Positions 17,097-26,050 of a stretch of 56,296 nt of DNA are shown here, in pieces. This DNA comes from CAZWDL01 sp964632995 (GTDB lineage Bacteria > Bacteroidota > Bacteroidia > Chitinophagales > Saprospiraceae): positions 1 to 56,296 of the forward strand of contig CAZWDL010000037.1 of assembly GCA_964632995.1 (NCBI GenBank), read 5' to 3'. A program made the translations under genes and the position numbers. Every line of letters starts with the position of its first letter. Positions within the stretch are counted from its first letter, which is position 1. Below the pieces are notes generated by a model that was given only the letters and a program-made list of their open reading frames with translations, made no database searches and was not told the origin of the DNA.

Positions 17097-20000
17097 TTAC
17101 CTCATATTCTCAGTGGGGGTAAGTTCGTAACCTGCAAACATCTCTTCCAGCCGCTGCAATAATTCGCTGTCGTCATTTTCCCGGGCAATGCGCAGGAGGT
17201 CATCCTTAACGCGCAGCGCCAGCCCATATTCCGTGCTAAAGCTGGTTTCGATGACCCTTGAATCCAACGAATCGAAGAAGGCCAGCTGCTCACTTGTCTC
17301 GTTAGCCAGAATATCCAGATGCGGCTTCGCCCGGTCATAGGCGCCGGCTTCCAGGTACACCTGAATCATGGTATAGGCCCGGTAGTCGTAGGGAAAATTC
17401 ATGTGAGGAAAAGACTCGAAGTATTTATCGATCATTTCCAGGGCTTGTTCCTTTTTACCTTCGTCAAGCATGGCCAGGGCAGCCCGGCGCATCATCAGCT
17501 GATGACTCTGTACGCTGGGGGCGTAGCTATTGTTGACATACAGATCATATTGGTCAAAATTACCCCAGCGGAATTTTTCCATCACGTTGGTATAGACTGC
17601 TTCGGTATTGACACTGCCGTTACCGACGACGCCGTACTGATTGGCTTCTCCTTCCGAACGATAGGGAACGATGCGCAGCGCAAGCCCTTCGAGTTGCAGA
17701 AAGTTATTCAGTCCCATCAATTTGTCGGGCCGCACAGTTACTGCGAAATAAATCGGACGTTCCCAAAGGTTGGAAGCGATAATATCGAGTACTGCGAGCT
17801 CATCCTTGATAATGTACTGCGGATCCCGTCCTCGCAGAGGCAGGGACAGTGGGATGCGCGATGCCAGCTGCCCGCCGCCGGAAGGATCGATGAGTCCATT
17901 TTCTACCATCGCAGCAGAATCGATGGGGATGAAAATATTTTTGGAAGGAATATGTGACTCGATCTCCCGGCCGGAAGAAGTGCGCAGCGGATGGTACTCT
18001 CCGATGAATTTCACCAGATCCTGTGCGCTCAGCGGCTGGTCCTGCCCGCCGGGGTTGTAGTAGAATACCTGGTTGCGCTTGTCGCCCCGGTATCCATCGG
18101 CCGGAACGCTCATCTCGATAGCCGGAGAATCATTGACTTTGCGGCGCAGCTGGTTGATGTACCAGTCTACGGCAATAAGACTGAGGTTGACCACGCGCAC
18201 ATCGGTGCGAATACCTTCCACTTCCTGAGCGTACCAGAGCGGGTAGGTATCGTTATCACCATAGGTAAAAACAATAGCATTGGGCTCACAGGATTGCAGG
18301 AAGTTATTGGCATAGTCGCGGGCGCCGGTATGATGCAGCCGGCTGTTATCGTCAAAGTTCTGGAAGCCCATCAGCACCGGTGCACTGAGCGCAAGCAAAC
18401 TGACGATAGCGGCGGCTGAAATGCCGCTGACTTTTACGCGGTCGCGTAGCAGCTGGAAAAGCGCCGGCACCGCCAAACCAACCCAGATAGCAAAGGTAAA
18501 GAAAGACCCGACCAGCACGTAGTCCCGTTCGCGCGGTTCTCGAGGCGGCTGGTTGGAATATACGATAATGCCGATACCGGTTATGATAAATAGAGCGAGC
18601 AGCCCGATAGCGTCATTAGGCCGCTTTTTGAAATGAAAAAACAGACCAATTAGTCCAAACAGGACTGGCAGTAAATAGTATTTATTGCGCGCTTTGTCCG
18701 CCTTCATGCTCTCCGGCAGTTCATCTTGCTCATAAAGCCGCGCTTCATCGATGGGTTTGATCCCCGACAGCCAGTGGCCGTCGGCTTTATTCCAGGGTTC
18801 GTATCCTTGTTCGCCGTTCTGACGGCCGGCGAAGTTCCACATGAAGTAACGCCAGTACATCCAGCCGAGCTGGTAACGCACGAAAAAGCTGATATTATCC
18901 AATTGGTTAGGCCGGCCGGGGGGCAATGGAGCATCGGGATTGAGCCCTAACCAGCGCTTGTACAGCCGGGGTCTTCCCTGCGAAAAATCAGCCATCCGGG
19001 GAAAAAGCATTTTATCGCGATCGTCAAAAACGTAATCAAGTTTCTGATCTACGATTTCGTAGCGCTCACCTACGCGGCCGTAGCGCTCTTCCACCTCGGT
19101 ACCCACCGGTTGGGCTTCGAAATGAGGACCGCGGAGCAGGGATCGCTCACCGTATTGTTCGCGGTTGAGATAGGGCAGCAAACGCATCGCATCGGAAGGG
19201 TCGTTGATATTAACCGGCGGATTGGCGTTGGCGCGAATGACGGTCACTCCAATAGTGGAAAAACCGATCACCACCAGAATGGCGCCCACCAGCAAATGCT
19301 GCAATACCGGATTCCCTTTTTGATGCGCATAACGCAACCCGAAGTAGGAAACTGCGCCGACCACCAGTAAAGTAGGAATCAATCCGGTATGAAAAGGAAG
19401 CCCCAGCGTATTGACCATAAACAGTTCGAAGACGGACCAAAGCTGCGGAATGCCGACAATAATCAACACCTGAATCCCCAGGATCAAGGCTACGCCAATA
19501 CCCGCAGCGGCGATCGTGCCCCAGAAGGTGTGCTTTTCGTAACGCTTGAAATAGTAGAAAAGCGCCAGCGCCGGAAAGGTGAGCAAACTCAGCAAGTGTA
19601 CCCCTATAGAAAGACCGGCAGCATAAACGGCAAAGATGATCCAGCGATCGTTCTCCGGGGAGGGTGGCAGGCTATACCACTTAATGACAGCCCATAGGGT
19701 CATTGCTGTAAAGAAGGTCGACATAGCATAAACCTCCCCTTCCACGGCCGAAAACCAGATCGAAGAGGCGAAAGCTGTCGTCAAACCGGCTACCAGGCCA
19801 GCACCGCCCAATGCAATTGATTGCCCCTCATCCGGCGTTCCTTCCATACCCACTATCGAGAGCTTACCCAGCAACATGGTGACCCGGGCAATGAAAAAGG
19901 CGGCAAAAGCCGTACATAAGCCGGACAGCAGGTTAACCGCAAAGGCGATATCCGCAGGATCGCTGGACAGTAAATCGCCTATTCCGGCAAATACCCGTCC

Positions 20001-20180
20001 GATCAGCAGAAACAAGGGAGCTCCCGGCGGGTGCACCACCTGTAACTTGTAGGCGCCTAGAATAAATTCTCCACAGTCCCACAAACTTCCCGTTCGCTCC
20101 GCTGAGAAAAAGTAAACCGTCATGGCAATGCCGAAAACCAACCAACTCGCTATACTATACCATCGATTGAACGATTTCAT
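17097..20180 (-). CDS. DUF2723/GT117 membrane protein (O-mannosyltransferase-like)
   Basis: A 1027-residue protein of the DUF2723 family, classed with glycosyltransferase family 117; the human relative TMEM260 is a protein O-mannosyltransferase. The N-terminal half has about a dozen membrane segments and carries the conserved start YFFSAERTGSLWDCGEF with the acidic residues of the first periplasmic loop, then VVHPPGAPLFLLIGR. A second block of membrane segments lies near residues 500-620, followed by a large soluble region (YGDNDTYPLWYAQEVEGIRTDVRVVNLSL) and a helical, TPR-like C-terminus. Transfer of mannose or another hexose from a lipid carrier to exported proteins is inferred from the family. 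This is one of the largest genes in the window and lies alone. Confidence 0.85.
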   Translation of the reverse strand: MKSFNRWYSIASWLVFGIAMTVYFFSAERTGSLWDCGEFILGAYKLQVVHPPGAPLFLLIGRVFAGIGDLLSSDPADIAFAVNLLSGLCTAFAAFFIARVTMLLGKLSIVGMEGTPDEGQSIALGGAGLVAGLTTAFASSIWFSAVEGEVYAMSTFFTAMTLWAVIKWYSLPPSPENDRWIIFAVYAAGLSIGVHLLSLLTFPALALFYYFKRYEKHTFWGTIAAAGIGVALILGIQVLIIVGIPQLWSVFELFMVNTLGLPFHTGLIPTLLVVGAVSYFGLRYAHQKGNPVLQHLLVGAILVVIGFSTIGVTVIRANANPPVNINDPSDAMRLLPYLNREQYGERSLLRGPHFEAQPVGTEVEERYGRVGERYEIVDQKLDYVFDDRDKMLFPRMADFSQGRPRLYKRWLGLNPDAPLPPGRPNQLDNISFFVRYQLGWMYWRYFMWNFAGRQNGEQGYEPWNKADGHWLSGIKPIDEARLYEQDELPESMKADKARNKYYLLPVLFGLIGLFFHFKKRPNDAIGLLALFIITGIGIIVYSNQPPREPRERDYVLVGSFFTFAIWVGLAVPALFQLLRDRVKVSGISAAAIVSLLALSAPVLMGFQNFDDNSRLHHTGARDYANNFLQSCEPNAIVFTYGDNDTYPLWYAQEVEGIRTDVRVVNLSLIAVDWYINQLRRKVNDSPAIEMSVPADGYRGDKRNQVFYYNPGGQDQPLSAQDLVKFIGEYHPLRTSSGREIESHIPSKNIFIPIDSAAMVENGLIDPSGGGQLASRIPLSLPLRGRDPQYIIKDELAVLDIIASNLWERPIYFAVTVRPDKLMGLNNFLQLEGLALRIVPYRSEGEANQYGVVGNGSVNTEAVYTNVMEKFRWGNFDQYDLYVNNSYAPSVQSHQLMMRRAALAMLDEGKKEQALEMIDKYFESFPHMNFPYDYRAYTMIQVYLEAGAYDRAKPHLDILANETSEQLAFFDSLDSRVIETSFSTEYGLALRVKDDLLRIARENDDSELLQRLEEMFAGYELTPTENMR

Positions 20181-20525
20181 CTATCTCTGTCTTGTTTTAG
20201 GGTGATTAGAGGCTCCTTCAGAAGTTCTGCACAGGGAAGAATACCCCACTGATGCAGAACTTTCCCCACATTACTAATGAACTGCAAAGGTAAAAAATTA
20301 TTGTAAAGGAAAGAGGGCGGATAATAGTTGTGAGAATCAGCATAAAGCAAGCTGTTTTGATTATTTCCCATTACCTTTGTCTGCAGACGAAAGAACCGAT
20401 GGATAGGAGGATTGATGGACCGAAGGGTGTTCCCCTGATTCCCTACATCTAATCCCTCAGTTTTTTCCCCGCTGAAGCCTATGGCGGATGCGCGGCATCC
20501 CTATCTCATACCAACTGCGTAAACT
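20181..20525. other. Intergenic region before DUF4834
   Basis: No gene is seen. AAGTTCTGCA (20222-20231) and TGCAGAACTT (20253-20262) form a perfect 10-base inverted repeat just upstream of the divergent GT117 gene, where it could be an operator or attenuator-like hairpin. TACCTTTG at 20372-20379 is an exact TAnnTTTG element pointing towards the DUF4834 gene, but no TTTG sits at the right distance upstream. Confidence 0.4.
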
Positions 20526-20687
20526 ATGTTGAAATTAATCATCACCGGACTGCTCGTTTACTTCTTTTACCGCGTCTTTTTTGACCGCCCCGGCCTGGGC
20601 AGTGGCCGCAGAAACCCCGACCGGAATATTGAAACCCCTCAGGAAGAAGATGAGGGCGAATACATTGACTATGAAGAAATCGACTGA
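20526..20687 (+). CDS. Small DUF4834-like membrane protein
   Basis: A 53-residue protein beginning MLKLIITGLLVYFFYRVFF: one N-terminal membrane segment, a short basic stretch, and an acidic tail ending DEGEYIDYEEID. This layout, hydrophobic anchor plus the EGEYIDYEE-type C-terminus, matches short members of the Bacteroidota DUF4834 family, whose role is unknown. It overlaps the pseudouridine synthase start by 17 bases in another frame, which supports translational coupling. Confidence 0.72.
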   Translation: MLKLIITGLLVYFFYRVFFDRPGLGSGRRNPDRNIETPQEEDEGEYIDYEEID

Positions 20688-21366
20688 ATTTAATATCGGC
20701 GACCTGGTACTGTACAAAAACAATCAGCTTATCGCTTTCAACAAGCCCGCCGGCCTCGCTGTACAGCACGATAAAACCGGTGACAAAAGCCTGTTCGACC
20801 TGGCGGAGATTTACGTAAAACATCCGCTCAATCTCATCCACCGGATCGACCGGCCGGCGACTGGAGTGGTCTTGTTCGCCAAAACAAAGCGAGCCCTTAC
20901 CAACCTTAATGAGCAGTTTGAAAACCGGCAAGTCACCAAAACCTACTTTGCCGTAGTGGGTGAACGCCCCGACGCCGAGCAGGCAGAACTGTTGCATTAC
21001 TTGCGTAAGGATGCCCGCACCAATAAGGCTGAAGTACTGAATGAACCCGCTCCCGGCGCCGTCGAAGCCCGACTACGCTACCGCTACTACGACAGTATCG
21101 AAAACTATCATTTACTCAAAGTGGAACTGATCACCGGCCGCCATCACCAGGTCCGCGCTCAGCTCGCCGCCATCGGCTGCCCCATCAAAGGCGATGTCAA
21201 GTACGGTTTCCGGAGAGGGAATCGCGATCGCTCCATTCACCTGCACGCCCGGAAACTGGTTTTTCGCCACCCCGTATCCGGTGAAACGGAAGGCATTGTT
21301 GCACCGGCGCCCGACGATCCGGTATGGAACGCATTCAATATTTCCGAGCCCTATCTAGAATCCTAA
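20671..21366 (+). CDS. RluA-family pseudouridine synthase
   Basis: A 231-residue enzyme that isomerises uridine to pseudouridine in rRNA or tRNA. The catalytic motif is HRIDRPATGVVLFAK, with the nucleophilic aspartate at residue 60 (HRID instead of the more common HRLD). AFNKPAGLAVQ near residue 23 and the RNA-binding LITGRHHQVRAQLAAIGCPIKGD are typical. There is no S4 domain at the N-terminus. ATG 20671 is preferred: the longer frame from 20581 would overlap most of DUF4834 and adds unconserved residues. The target base cannot be told from sequence. The rsmG start lies three bases beyond the stop, so both are one operon of RNA modification genes. Confidence 0.9.
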   Translation: MKKSTEFNIGDLVLYKNNQLIAFNKPAGLAVQHDKTGDKSLFDLAEIYVKHPLNLIHRIDRPATGVVLFAKTKRALTNLNEQFENRQVTKTYFAVVGERPDAEQAELLHYLRKDARTNKAEVLNEPAPGAVEARLRYRYYDSIENYHLLKVELITGRHHQVRAQLAAIGCPIKGDVKYGFRRGNRDRSIHLHARKLVFRHPVSGETEGIVAPAPDDPVWNAFNISEPYLES

Positions 21367-21368
21367 GC

Positions 21369-22010
21369 ATGCCTTCAAATCCAATGGATCTGCTGCTAAA
21401 GTATTTCCCGCAACTCAACGCCCGGCAAACCGAACAGCTTCAACAGCTCGGGCCCCTGTACCGGGAGTGGAACCAAAAGATCAATGTCATCTCCCGAAAG
21501 GATATCGGCAACCTCTACGAACACCATATTCTGCACGCTATGGCCATCGCCAAAGTGATTGACTTCAATCCCGGCGCTTCCATACTGGACTTGGGCACCG
21601 GCGGAGGCCTGCCGGGTATTCCCCTGGCCATACTTTTTCCCGAAACCCAATTTCTACTCATCGACGGCACCCGGAAAAAGCTCAATGTCGTTGAGGCTAT
21701 CCGGGAAGCTACCGGCTTGGAAAACGTCAGTGTCCGGCACATACGGGCCGAAGAACTCCGCCGTCGTTTCGACTTCGTCGTATGCCGCGCCGTCGCCAGC
21801 CTCGACAAGCTCGTCGAATGGAGTATGCCCCTCTTGAAAAATAAACAACGCCACGCCCTACCCAACGGCCTCATCACCCTCAAGGGTGGGGATGTGCAAA
21901 CGGAAATCCGCAGCCTGCCCCGCAGCCATTATGCCGAAGCCTTTCCACTTTCTGATTTCTACGATGAGGAATACTACCAGGAAAAGTACGCCATTTACGT
22001 TCAGGGGTGA
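21369..22010 (+). CDS. rsmG: 16S rRNA m7G527 methyltransferase RsmG (GidB)
   Basis: A 213-residue SAM-dependent methyltransferase expected to methylate N7 of G527 in 16S rRNA; loss of it gives low-level streptomycin resistance in many bacteria. Family features are the N-terminal helical part ending in REWNQKINVISRKDI, the SAM motif LDLGTGGGLPGIPLAILFP and the motif VVCRAVASLDKLVEW. ATG 21369 is preferred over the frame opening at 21324, which overlaps the pseudouridine synthase. In many genomes rsmG lies beside the replication origin, which agrees with the origin candidate 6 kb downstream. Confidence 0.93.
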   Translation: MPSNPMDLLLKYFPQLNARQTEQLQQLGPLYREWNQKINVISRKDIGNLYEHHILHAMAIAKVIDFNPGASILDLGTGGGLPGIPLAILFPETQFLLIDGTRKKLNVVEAIREATGLENVSVRHIRAEELRRRFDFVVCRAVASLDKLVEWSMPLLKNKQRHALPNGLITLKGGDVQTEIRSLPRSHYAEAFPLSDFYDEEYYQEKYAIYVQG

Positions 22011-22043
22011 AATGGATTCTTAACTCCAGCTATTCACAGATTA

Positions 22044-22080
22044 TTCTACTACGAAGACCCCATGAATAATCCGGGTAAAG
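22044..22080 (+). repeat. End of the CATGAATAATCCGGG repeat family, copy 1
   Basis: CTACTACGAAG followed by CCCATGAATAATCCGGGT is shared with the sequence near 56105-56119 and the right window edge (56273-56296), and the CATGAATAATCCGGG part also with 46295-46309. It looks like a shortened copy of a terminal-inverted-repeat element. Just after it, GCTGGCCGG-CT-CCGGCCAGC (22100-22119) is a strong hairpin without a T-run. Confidence 0.5.
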
Positions 22081-22275
22081 GGGATTTGAATTCCTCCGGG
22101 CTGGCCGGCTCCGGCCAGCTTCCGGTAGCACCGGCAAACATTGCACCTTCACCGACTACAAACAGCTCTTCAGTTTATACTACAAAAACCATACATACTG
22201 AAAATTTATTTTGATTTAAAATCAAAAAGCAGTATATTATACATCTATTTATCGCATAATCCAATACCTTATTCC

Positions 22276-22629
22276 ATGAGAACACACGCAAGGGAAATCA
22301 TGGTCTACTACAATCCCGAGTCGAGTTCCTACCGGAAAACGGTAGCCCATGCCAAGAGCATGGTGCCTCACCTGAAGACCTACTCCTTTACCCAGGCGCC
22401 CTCCAACGGCACCAGCTGGCAACAGATTTTAAAGGCTTTGAACCGGCACCCCAAAGAGTTGCTTAACAAAGCTCATCCCTATTACCAGGCCCATATCCGC
22501 GGCCGTGACTTTGATGAAGAATGCTGGGTTAAAGTCCTCAAAAACAACCCAGACCTACTGAAAGCGCCCATCGCCATCCGCGGTTCGCGCGCTATCCTCT
22601 GTTCCACCCTACCGACATTTATAGGCTGA
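22276..22629 (+). CDS. ArsC/Spx-like protein lacking the catalytic cysteine
   Basis: A 117-residue protein of the arsenate reductase (ArsC)/Spx thioredoxin-like fold. The N-terminus (MVYYNPESSSYRKTVAHA) aligns with the ArsC active site, but serine replaces the cysteine that attacks arsenate. The rest keeps the family pattern PKELLNKAHPYYQ, VKVLKNNPDLLKAPIAIRG and RAILC. Bacteroidota genomes often carry this cysteine-less form; reductase activity is unlikely and a binding or regulatory role is inferred. The start at 22276 is chosen because the upstream extension is AT-rich and unlike the family. Confidence 0.75.
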   Translation: MRTHAREIMVYYNPESSSYRKTVAHAKSMVPHLKTYSFTQAPSNGTSWQQILKALNRHPKELLNKAHPYYQAHIRGRDFDEECWVKVLKNNPDLLKAPIAIRGSRAILCSTLPTFIG

Positions 22630-22719
22630 CAGAATTTACCCCTTTTTTTAGCCCTGATATTCTGTAAATTCGATTTGTCTTTTTCTCCAACTACGTGGTG
22701 TATTCTCCCTAGCTTTTTG

Positions 22720-22727
22720 TACATTTG
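22720..22727 (+). promoter_or_regulatory. -7 promoter element for DUF3127
   Basis: TACATTTG is an exact TAnnTTTG element 25 bases before the DUF3127 start, implying a leader of about 20 A-rich bases. The -33 position holds no clear TTTG. Confidence 0.4.
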
Positions 22728-22752
22728 AATTAATTAAAACAACGAGTACACT

Positions 22753-23121
22753 ATGTCTTTTGAAGTTGAAGGTAAACTCCATAAAAAGTTTGACACTGAA
22801 AGTAAAACCGATACTTTCCAGGCCCGGGACTTTGTCCTGGAAATAAGCAACGGCAACTATCCGCAGTTAGTGAAATTCCAACTGGTCCAGGATCGCTGCT
22901 CCATGGTCGATCCCTACGAAGAAGGGGACATGATCAAAGTCCACTTCGACCTGCGCGGCCGGGAATGGAACGGCCGGTATTTTACCAATCTCAATGCCTG
23001 GCGGATTGAAAAAGCGGATGATACACCACAAGCCGGACCGCCACCGATGGAAGCCGATGACTCTTTTCCTTCCATCTCCGATGAGCCCACTCAGGAAGCT
23101 GATGATGATTTACCGTTTTAG
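22753..23121 (+). CDS. DUF3127 protein with SSB-like C-terminal tip
   Basis: A 122-residue cytoplasmic protein of the Bacteroidota DUF3127 family. Residues 1-93 form a compact beta-rich domain (SFEVEGKLHKKF, then DFVLEI, KFQLVQDRCSMVD and GREWNGRYFTNLNAWRIE), consistent with an OB fold. A disordered acidic linker follows and the protein ends DDDLPF, almost the DDDIPF peptide by which single-stranded DNA-binding protein recruits repair and replication partners. A nucleic-acid role is therefore inferred. The next gene begins within 5 bases of the stop. Confidence 0.85.
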   Translation: MSFEVEGKLHKKFDTESKTDTFQARDFVLEISNGNYPQLVKFQLVQDRCSMVDPYEEGDMIKVHFDLRGREWNGRYFTNLNAWRIEKADDTPQAGPPPMEADDSFPSISDEPTQEADDDLPF

Positions 23122-23125
23122 GGCA

Positions 23126-23659
23126 ATGATCATAGGGATATGCCTGCTCTTATGGGCCGGCATATCCCTAACCGCTCAAACCCTGACCAGTGCTGAAACC
23201 CGGTTTGCCGATACTTTCTCGGAATGGACGCTTTATGCCGCAGAGGAAGAAGGAGAGCTGCTCCGGCGCTGGCAAAGCGGGGACGACTGGACGAGCTGGG
23301 ACTATCGCCTCGGCGGGCACAGCGGCCAGATACAGCTGAAGTGGACCGGCAATCCTAACGAGTGGGAAATCCGTGGCGACAACCAAATCATTACCGCCCG
23401 TACGATCTGGAAAGGCGACTTCCGGGAGTGGCGCATCAGCAGCCCCGGACACCGCATCGAACTGCGCAGCCGTTACAAGAATATCCTCGAAGAATGGGCA
23501 ATGGAAAAAGAAGAGACAGGCTACTTCGGTATGTATACTACCTGGGAGGGTGATCCCAGAGCATGGACTATCGTCGATGAGCTGGACGAATCGGTTTCCT
23601 TTCCGATAAAAATGGCGCTAGTGTTTCTCGTGCTGTATCACAGCACCCCCAAGCTGTAG
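23126..23659 (+). CDS. Exported hypothetical protein, tryptophan-rich
   Basis: A 177-residue protein of no family I recognise. It has an N-terminal signal peptide (MIIGICLLLWAGISLTAQ). The mature part repeats short W-containing strands, such as EWTLYA, WTSWDYRL, EWEIRGDNQIITARTIWKGDFREWRI and EEWAMEKE, roughly every 20-25 residues, suggesting an all-beta repeat fold. A C-terminal hydrophobic stretch (MALVFLVLYHS) may be a strand or membrane contact. ATG 23126 is chosen to give a clean signal peptide directly after DUF3127; ATG 23102 is possible but overlaps. Probably co-transcribed with DUF3127. Confidence 0.6.
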   Translation: MIIGICLLLWAGISLTAQTLTSAETRFADTFSEWTLYAAEEEGELLRRWQSGDDWTSWDYRLGGHSGQIQLKWTGNPNEWEIRGDNQIITARTIWKGDFREWRISSPGHRIELRSRYKNILEEWAMEKEETGYFGMYTTWEGDPRAWTIVDELDESVSFPIKMALVFLVLYHSTPKL

Positions 23660-23718
23660 TTCGTAAATTTTCAACGGCGAGCGCTAAAAAGTAATATAGG
23701 CCAAGCTAAATTTCACTT

Positions 23719-24177
23719 TCAGGCCTCCTCCAGGATCTGCTCCGCATGCGCTTTGGTTTTCACCTTTTTAAAGACCTTCTCGATCTTTCCCTCCTCATCG
23801 ATCAGGAAGGTGGTGCGGAAAATTCCCTCGTAGGTGCGTCCGTACATCTGTTTCTCGCCCCATACGCCATACTTATTGGCAATTTTCTTATCGGTATCGG
23901 CGATAAGTGGAAAGGGCAGATTATACTTTTTTATAAAATTCTGATGTTTGCGCTCGCTGTCGGGGCTGACCCCCAGAATAGCGTAGCCTTCTTTTTCTAA
24001 TTGCTCGTAATGGTCGCGCAGGTTGCAGGCTTCGGCAGTACAGCCGGGAGTGTTGTCTTTCGGATAAAAGTAAAGGACCAGCTTCTGCCCCTGGTAATCG
24101 GACAGCGATATTTCCTCTCCTTTTTCATTCACTCCGGAAAACTCAGGAGCTTTATCTCCTTCTTTAAGATGTGTCAT
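23719..24177 (-). CDS. bcp: Thioredoxin-dependent peroxiredoxin, BCP/PrxQ type
   Basis: A 152-residue peroxiredoxin that reduces hydrogen peroxide and organic hydroperoxides using thioredoxin. The active site FYPKDNTPGCTAEAC contains the peroxidatic Cys46 and, five residues on, the resolving Cys51, as in atypical two-cysteine PrxQ enzymes. The start follows a normal spacer and gives the typical MTHLKEGDKAPEF N-terminus. The convergent hypothetical gene ends 59 bases away, and an M23 peptidase gene lies upstream on the same strand. Confidence 0.95.
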   Translation of the reverse strand: MTHLKEGDKAPEFSGVNEKGEEISLSDYQGQKLVLYFYPKDNTPGCTAEACNLRDHYEQLEKEGYAILGVSPDSERKHQNFIKKYNLPFPLIADTDKKIANKYGVWGEKQMYGRTYEGIFRTTFLIDEEGKIEKVFKKVKTKAHAEQILEEA

Positions 24178-24246
24178 GGTGCTCAGTGGTTTTGTTTGAA
24201 CATGGTGAATAACAATCCATATTAAAAGTGGTTCACCCCTCGGTCA

Positions 24247-25965
24247 TCAGCGCAGGAAGGTTCCCTTATACGTTTTGGTATTACGCTGACTGTCACTGAC
24301 GACGAGCCGGAAGGAATGCTTACCAGGATCGAGCCGGCCGTCAAAATGATATGTGAGCAGATCATTTTTCGCATCGTATTCCATCAGAGCCCATTCGCCG
24401 TCGATCTCAGCACGGTAGGTGAGTCCCTTTGCCCGGCCGGAGGAGGGGTAGTTGTCTCCTATTTTGAAAGTCATCTTATTGTACCCCCGCAAGTCGGAGC
24501 GGAAAATGACCGGCTTGACGGTCGGCGGCGTTTTATCCACCATAATGCAATAGTCGCCCAGGGCGCGCGCGCGGGTATGCAGCATACCGTTTTTCCATTC
24601 GCCACCGTAGTTGGTCACCCGCTCTCCTTTTCCGCAATAGGCGATAAAGGCTTTGTCCTTGAGTTTATCCGGCAGGAGCGTAGGGCGTATGGCCAGGTTA
24701 AAATAGCGATGTACCGGGGTGCGATAGTCGTGCAAGCTGTGGACAGCCGAATATACCCCATCCGACTTTTCCTCGTCGGCGGTGTAATTCATATACAGGG
24801 TTTCGTAAAAAGAACCTTTGGGAAAGCTTACCCGCATACTGTATTTTTCGATGGCATTTTCCTGATCATGCAGAAGCACGTAGTTGTAGGCGCGCGGCTC
24901 GGGCCTGGGCACTTCACCCCGTTGAACCTGGAATTCCAGTTTCGAAGTATTTCCGGCAACATCACGAGCGACCATCGTTATTTTCGAAGGTTGATCGGCG
25001 TAGAGGGTCACCACTCCGTCATTGGCTGCTTGGCTATAGATAGACAGGCGGTTGCCCGGCATCCGGTAGCAGCGATGGAAATAAGCGCGGTTAGCGACCT
25101 GCTCCCCGTAGTCGAGGTGCGCATTGAGATAACGCGTTTCTGAAAAACTAAAGTCCTTCATTTCGAAGTGGTAGACCAACTCATCATCGACATAAGTATC
25201 GAGGGCATAGATGCCGTTCCAGTTCGATACGCCATCCATGTGATCGTAAACCTTGAGCGCAAAACCGGCGCGCCAGGCTCCAATCGTCAGCGGATTGCCC
25301 GGAATAACGTAGCGATCGCCCTTTTTAACGAGGTCATAGGTTTTCGCATCCAGCGCTTCGTGCTTATCATCGAGATGATATATACGCAACTGATGCATGC
25401 GTGGTGCTTGCTTATCGGCTACTGTCAGTCCAAATAGCAGCGGGTTGATAGGTTTTTCGGTTTTAGAATCACGGATCTCAAAATGCAAGTGAGGACCGAA
25501 AGAACTGCCCGTCGTTCCCATAGCCCCGATTGTTTCTCCTTTTTTAAATACCCATTCATCCTTCCCGGGAAAGAGCTCTATCTCAAATTTTTCGCGATCG
25601 TACTGGTGGTTTTTAATATACTGCTCAAGCTGCGGAGTAAAATTGTTCATATGAGCATAGACCGTTGTATATCCTTCCGCATGAGTCAGGTACAGCACCT
25701 TGCCGTAACCGTTCTTTTGAACCTTGATACGAGAAATGTACCCGTCGGCCGCGGCGTATAAAGTCTGCCCGATAGTTCCTTTTATGTCAATGCCGGAGTG
25801 AAAGTGATTAGGTCGCAACTCGCCGAAGGTTCCCGACAAGCGCAAAGTATTGCTCACCGGCGAGCGAAAATAATCCTTCGGGTAGGTCTTTTCGTCCCCC
25901 GGAACGGCAAAGGAAAAACTGATAAGAATAACGAACAACAGAATTGTAGAAAGACAAAAGCGCAT
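24247..25965 (-). CDS. Secreted M23 family metallopeptidase
   Basis: A 572-residue exported protein. After a signal peptide (LLFVILISFSFAVPG) comes a LytM/M23 domain: NHFHSGIDIKG holds the first His and Asp zinc ligands and HLHFEIRD the last His, with GTTGSSFGP between, so the active site is intact. Such domains cut peptidoglycan cross-bridges. About 350 residues of beta-rich sequence follow, including FQVQRGEVPRP and DKTPPTVKPV, which resemble Ig-like wall or matrix modules seen in Bacteroidota homologues. It probably remodels the cell envelope. It lies 69 bases upstream of the bcp gene on the minus strand. Confidence 0.88.
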   Translation of the reverse strand: MRFCLSTILLFVILISFSFAVPGDEKTYPKDYFRSPVSNTLRLSGTFGELRPNHFHSGIDIKGTIGQTLYAAADGYISRIKVQKNGYGKVLYLTHAEGYTTVYAHMNNFTPQLEQYIKNHQYDREKFEIELFPGKDEWVFKKGETIGAMGTTGSSFGPHLHFEIRDSKTEKPINPLLFGLTVADKQAPRMHQLRIYHLDDKHEALDAKTYDLVKKGDRYVIPGNPLTIGAWRAGFALKVYDHMDGVSNWNGIYALDTYVDDELVYHFEMKDFSFSETRYLNAHLDYGEQVANRAYFHRCYRMPGNRLSIYSQAANDGVVTLYADQPSKITMVARDVAGNTSKLEFQVQRGEVPRPEPRAYNYVLLHDQENAIEKYSMRVSFPKGSFYETLYMNYTADEEKSDGVYSAVHSLHDYRTPVHRYFNLAIRPTLLPDKLKDKAFIAYCGKGERVTNYGGEWKNGMLHTRARALGDYCIMVDKTPPTVKPVIFRSDLRGYNKMTFKIGDNYPSSGRAKGLTYRAEIDGEWALMEYDAKNDLLTYHFDGRLDPGKHSFRLVVSDSQRNTKTYKGTFLR

Positions 25966-26050
25966 GATGAATGGTTTTGGTAACGCCGGCGAAAATTAAA
26001 TGATCAATGCACTGCCGTATTCCTCTATTTTCAGGATTCAGGATAGCATT

